From JANQKX01 sp039028695 (GTDB lineage: Bacteria > Pseudomonadota > Alphaproteobacteria > Kiloniellales > Kiloniellaceae), in NCBI GenBank assembly GCA_039028695.1, contig JBCCHN010000196.1, positions 1 through 6,175 of the forward strand: 6,175 nucleotides of DNA, written 5' to 3'. Under the pieces are notes generated by a model. It did not search any database. It was not told where the DNA came from and saw only the letters and a list, made by a program, of their open reading frames with translations. Of this stretch, positions 3,847-6,175 are shown in pieces. The translations under genes were made by a program, and so were the position numbers. Each line of letters opens with the position of its first letter. Position 1 is the stretch's first letter.

Positions 3847-6175
3847 ATGCATCTTCTACAGGCTCAAGCTGGCGGGATCGCGGACGGTTCCGAAGCCGTC
3901 GATCTGGGACAAACCCCCGGCGACATCATTGTCCTATCGGCTGCCGACACAGAACTTGCCAGCCTTGCTAAGGCCCTCGAGGAGCTGGGTGAGACCTTTC
4001 CGTCTCTGCGTCTCGCCAATCTCATGCAGCTCTCCCACAACCTCTCCGTCGATCTTTATTTGGACGAGGTGGTGGCTCACGCCAAGCTGGTGATCGTTCG
4101 CCTCTTGGGCGGCGTGGGCTATTGGCCCTACGGCGTGGAACAGCTCGCGGACCTTTGTGCGCAGCGGGGCATCGCCCTAGCGCTTTTGCCTGGTGACGAG
4201 CAACCCGACGCGGAGTTGGCGGCCCGTTGCCGCTTGCCTCAGGAAGCCTGTCACCGCCTCTGGCAATACTGCGTTCATGGCGGGCCGGACAACGCGACGT
4301 CCTTCCTAATTTACGCCGCCAGTTTGATTGCCGAAGCCGATAGTGACGCGCCGTCCTCCTGGCTGGAGCCCAAGCCCCTGCTCCGTGCAGGTCTCTATTG
4401 GCCCGATGTCGGGCAAAGCGACTTGGAGTCCCTCCGCGCCCAGTGGGATCCAGCCGCGCCGGTGGCTGCGATCTTGTTCTACCGTGCCTTGCTGCAGGCA
4501 AGCAATCTGGCCCCGATTGATGACCTCGTCCGAGCTTTGCGGGGGCGCGGCGTCAATCCTCTGCCGATTTTCTGTGCCAGCCTGAAAGAGCCGGTGTCGG
4601 CGGGCACGGTGGAACAATTGCTGCGCGATAGCGGGGCCGGCTTGGTCCTGAATGGTACGGGTTTTGCCGTGTCCAGCCCCAGCACGGGACTGGAGGAGGT
4701 TTCACGACGGGCTTCTCCTCTGGAAGCCTGCGGCGGGCCGATCCTGCAGGTGGTCTTTTCAGGCGGCACGGAAGCCGCCTGGCGTGCGGGTACACAAGGC
4801 CTCTCCGCCCGGGATATCGCCATGAATGTAGCCTTGCCGGAAGTGGATGGACGCCTTCTCTCTCGGGCCGTTTCCTTTAAGGGGGAGGCCCGCTACGACC
4901 CCTTGACCCAAAGTTCCATCGTCACCTATCAGCCCCTGCCTGACCGTATCGATTTTGTCGCTCGTTTGGCGGCTAATTGGCTCGCCTTGCAGGCTTGCCC
5001 CGTGGAGGATCGACGAGTGGCCGTGGTGCTCGCCAACTATCCCAATCGGGACGGCCGCTTGGGCAACGGGGTTGGGCTGGACACCCCGGCGGGAACTCAC
5101 CGCTTGCTCTCGGCCATGGCCGAACAGGGTTATGGGATCGAGGATCTTCCGGCCGATGGGCAAGCCCTGATAGAACGTTTGGCCGCGGGACCGACTAATT
5201 CTCTGGCTGATCGCACACAAAAAGAGGCTGGCGAGCGCTTCAGCCTGCAAGACTATAAGGCCTTTTTTGCCCTCTTGCCGTCGGACCTTCGCGATGCTGT
5301 CACGGCCCGTTGGGGCGCGCCCGAGGGCGATCCCTTTGTGGAGGAGGGGGCCTTTGTCCTCTCCGCCTTTTGCTTGGGCAAAGTGATCATTGGCCTGCAG
5401 CCGGCCCGTGGCTACAACATCGACCCGGTGTCCAGCTATCACGACCCTGATCTGGTGCCGCCTCACGGCTATCTGGCCTTTTACGCCTGGTTGCGTCAGG
5501 CCAAAAAGGTCCATGCTATCCTGCATATGGGTAAGCACGGCAATTTGGAATGGCTCCCCGGCAAGGCCATTGCCCTCTCTGAAAGCTGTTTCCCCGAGGC
5601 CATCTTCGGTGCGCTGCCCCACCTCTATCCCTTCATCGTCAATGATCCCGGCGAGGGCACGCAGGCCAAGCGGCGCGCCCAGGCGGTGATCGTGGATCAT
5701 CTAACCCCGCCCCTGACCCGGGCGGAGAGTTACGGTCCGCTCGCGGATTTGGAACTCTTGGTGGACGAATACTACGAGGCCGCCGGCGTCGATCCGCGGC
5801 GTCTGAAGGTTCTGCGCGAGGAAATATTGTCCCTGACCGAAAGCATCGGCCTGGATCAAGATTGCGGTATCGCCAAAGGGGACGAGGCGGAAGAAAAGCT
5901 CGCCAAGCTGGACAACTATCTTTGCGAACTGAAGGAGATGCAGATCCGCGATGGCCTGCACATCTTCGGTGCGGCCCCCGAGGGCGATCAGCTCACCGAC
6001 CTGCTGGTGGCCTTGACCCGTCTGCCGCGCGGGAGTGGGGAGGGCGGCCATGACTCCCTGTTGCGCGCCTTGGCGGCGGATTTGGGGCTAACAGGCTTTG
6101 ACCCCTTGGACTGTGATATGGGGGCGCCTTGGGCTGGGCTGCGTCCTCAGGTTTTGATGGGTGATGGGACCTGGC
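3847..6175 (+). CDS. cobN: CobN, large subunit of aerobic cobaltochelatase (3' end beyond window)
   Basis: An open frame from ATG 3847 to the right edge, 776 codons plus one base and no stop. CobN proteins are usually about 1250-1400 residues, so roughly 60 percent is visible. The N-terminus MHLLQAQAGGIADGSEAVDL, then GDIIVLSAADTELASL and RLLGG..YWPYGVEQL (about 89-101), is typical CobN. Later come YPNRDGRLGNGVGLDTP (398-414), the family hallmark HMGKHGNLEWLPGK (560-573), and PFIVNDPGEGTQAKRRAQA soon after. HMGKHGN is the CobN form; magnesium chelatase BchH/ChlH reads closer to HxGxHGT. With CobS and CobT, CobN inserts Co(II) into hydrogenobyrinic acid a,c-diamide in the cytoplasm using ATP, and CobN binds the tetrapyrrole. 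AAAGG at 3833-3837, nine bases before ATG, is the likely ribosome site. The 26-base gap after cobW implies co-transcription. No frameshift or missing motif is seen. Confidence 0.98.
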   Translation, partial: MHLLQAQAGGIADGSEAVDLGQTPGDIIVLSAADTELASLAKALEELGETFPSLRLANLMQLSHNLSVDLYLDEVVAHAKLVIVRLLGGVGYWPYGVEQLADLCAQRGIALALLPGDEQPDAELAARCRLPQEACHRLWQYCVHGGPDNATSFLIYAASLIAEADSDAPSSWLEPKPLLRAGLYWPDVGQSDLESLRAQWDPAAPVAAILFYRALLQASNLAPIDDLVRALRGRGVNPLPIFCASLKEPVSAGTVEQLLRDSGAGLVLNGTGFAVSSPSTGLEEVSRRASPLEACGGPILQVVFSGGTEAAWRAGTQGLSARDIAMNVALPEVDGRLLSRAVSFKGEARYDPLTQSSIVTYQPLPDRIDFVARLAANWLALQACPVEDRRVAVVLANYPNRDGRLGNGVGLDTPAGTHRLLSAMAEQGYGIEDLPADGQALIERLAAGPTNSLADRTQKEAGERFSLQDYKAFFALLPSDLRDAVTARWGAPEGDPFVEEGAFVLSAFCLGKVIIGLQPARGYNIDPVSSYHDPDLVPPHGYLAFYAWLRQAKKVHAILHMGKHGNLEWLPGKAIALSESCFPEAIFGALPHLYPFIVNDPGEGTQAKRRAQAVIVDHLTPPLTRAESYGPLADLELLVDEYYEAAGVDPRRLKVLREEILSLTESIGLDQDCGIAKGDEAEEKLAKLDNYLCELKEMQIRDGLHIFGAAPEGDQLTDLLVALTRLPRGSGEGGHDSLLRALAADLGLTGFDPLDCDMGAPWAGLRPQVLMGDGTW

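Noticed and set aside
4022..4501. Open frame of 159 codons on the minus strand
   Set aside because: Arg/Pro/Ala-rich low-complexity translation, antisense to the conserved CobN N-terminal region.
4759..5700. Long open frame of 313 codons on the minus strand
   Set aside because: It is antisense to well-conserved cobN sequence, including the HMGKHGNLEWLPGK hallmark, and its translation has no recognisable motif. Codon bias of a G+C-rich gene explains it.
3847..6175. Magnesium chelatase BchH/ChlH instead of CobN
   Set aside because: The MHLL...DGSEAVDLGQ start, YWPYGVE, HMGKHGN and the adjacent cobW all fit CobN; no photosynthesis genes are visible.

Overview
The window looks like a piece of an alphaproteobacterial chromosome. 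The evidence is the cobW-cobN order of the aerobic (late cobalt insertion) cobalamin pathway, G+C-rich coding sequence, and a regulator type common in that class. A Rhodospirillales-like host is a guess from protein flavour, not from any search.

Layout. (1) Positions 1-261, minus strand: the first 87 codons of a gene for an exported protein, with a clear signal peptide and a good ribosome binding site. The rest lies beyond the left edge. (2) Positions 262-645: a relatively A+T-rich divergent intergenic region with several operator-like repeats and a possible 27-codon small ORF that has a strong Shine-Dalgarno sequence. (3) Positions 646-2535, plus strand: a single-pass membrane protein with a cyclase-associated N-terminal domain, a TolB/FlgO-like periplasmic domain and C-terminal TPR-like helices. 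Its exact start is uncertain. (4) Positions 2536-2725: a 190-base leader with two good hairpins. (5) Positions 2726-3820, plus: cobW, a GTPase metallochaperone, carrying an unusual N-terminal pentapeptide repeat tract. (6) Positions 3847-6175, plus: cobN, the large cobaltochelatase subunit, open at the right edge with about 776 codons visible.

How the genes fit together. cobW and cobN are 26 bases apart and almost certainly form an operon. CobW is thought to load Co(II) for the CobN-CobS-CobT chelatase, which inserts cobalt into hydrogenobyrinic acid a,c-diamide. CobS and CobT are not in the window. The membrane TPR protein is upstream in the same direction with no obvious terminator between it and cobW, but nothing in its sequence ties it to cobalamin. 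It could equally relate to the divergent exported protein.

The window is mostly well understood. The less ordinary parts are the regulatory DNA at 262-645, the structured leader before cobW (including a weak antisense resemblance to cobalamin riboswitch elements), and the minisatellite-like repeat inside cobW. I do not see a convincing new biological system.
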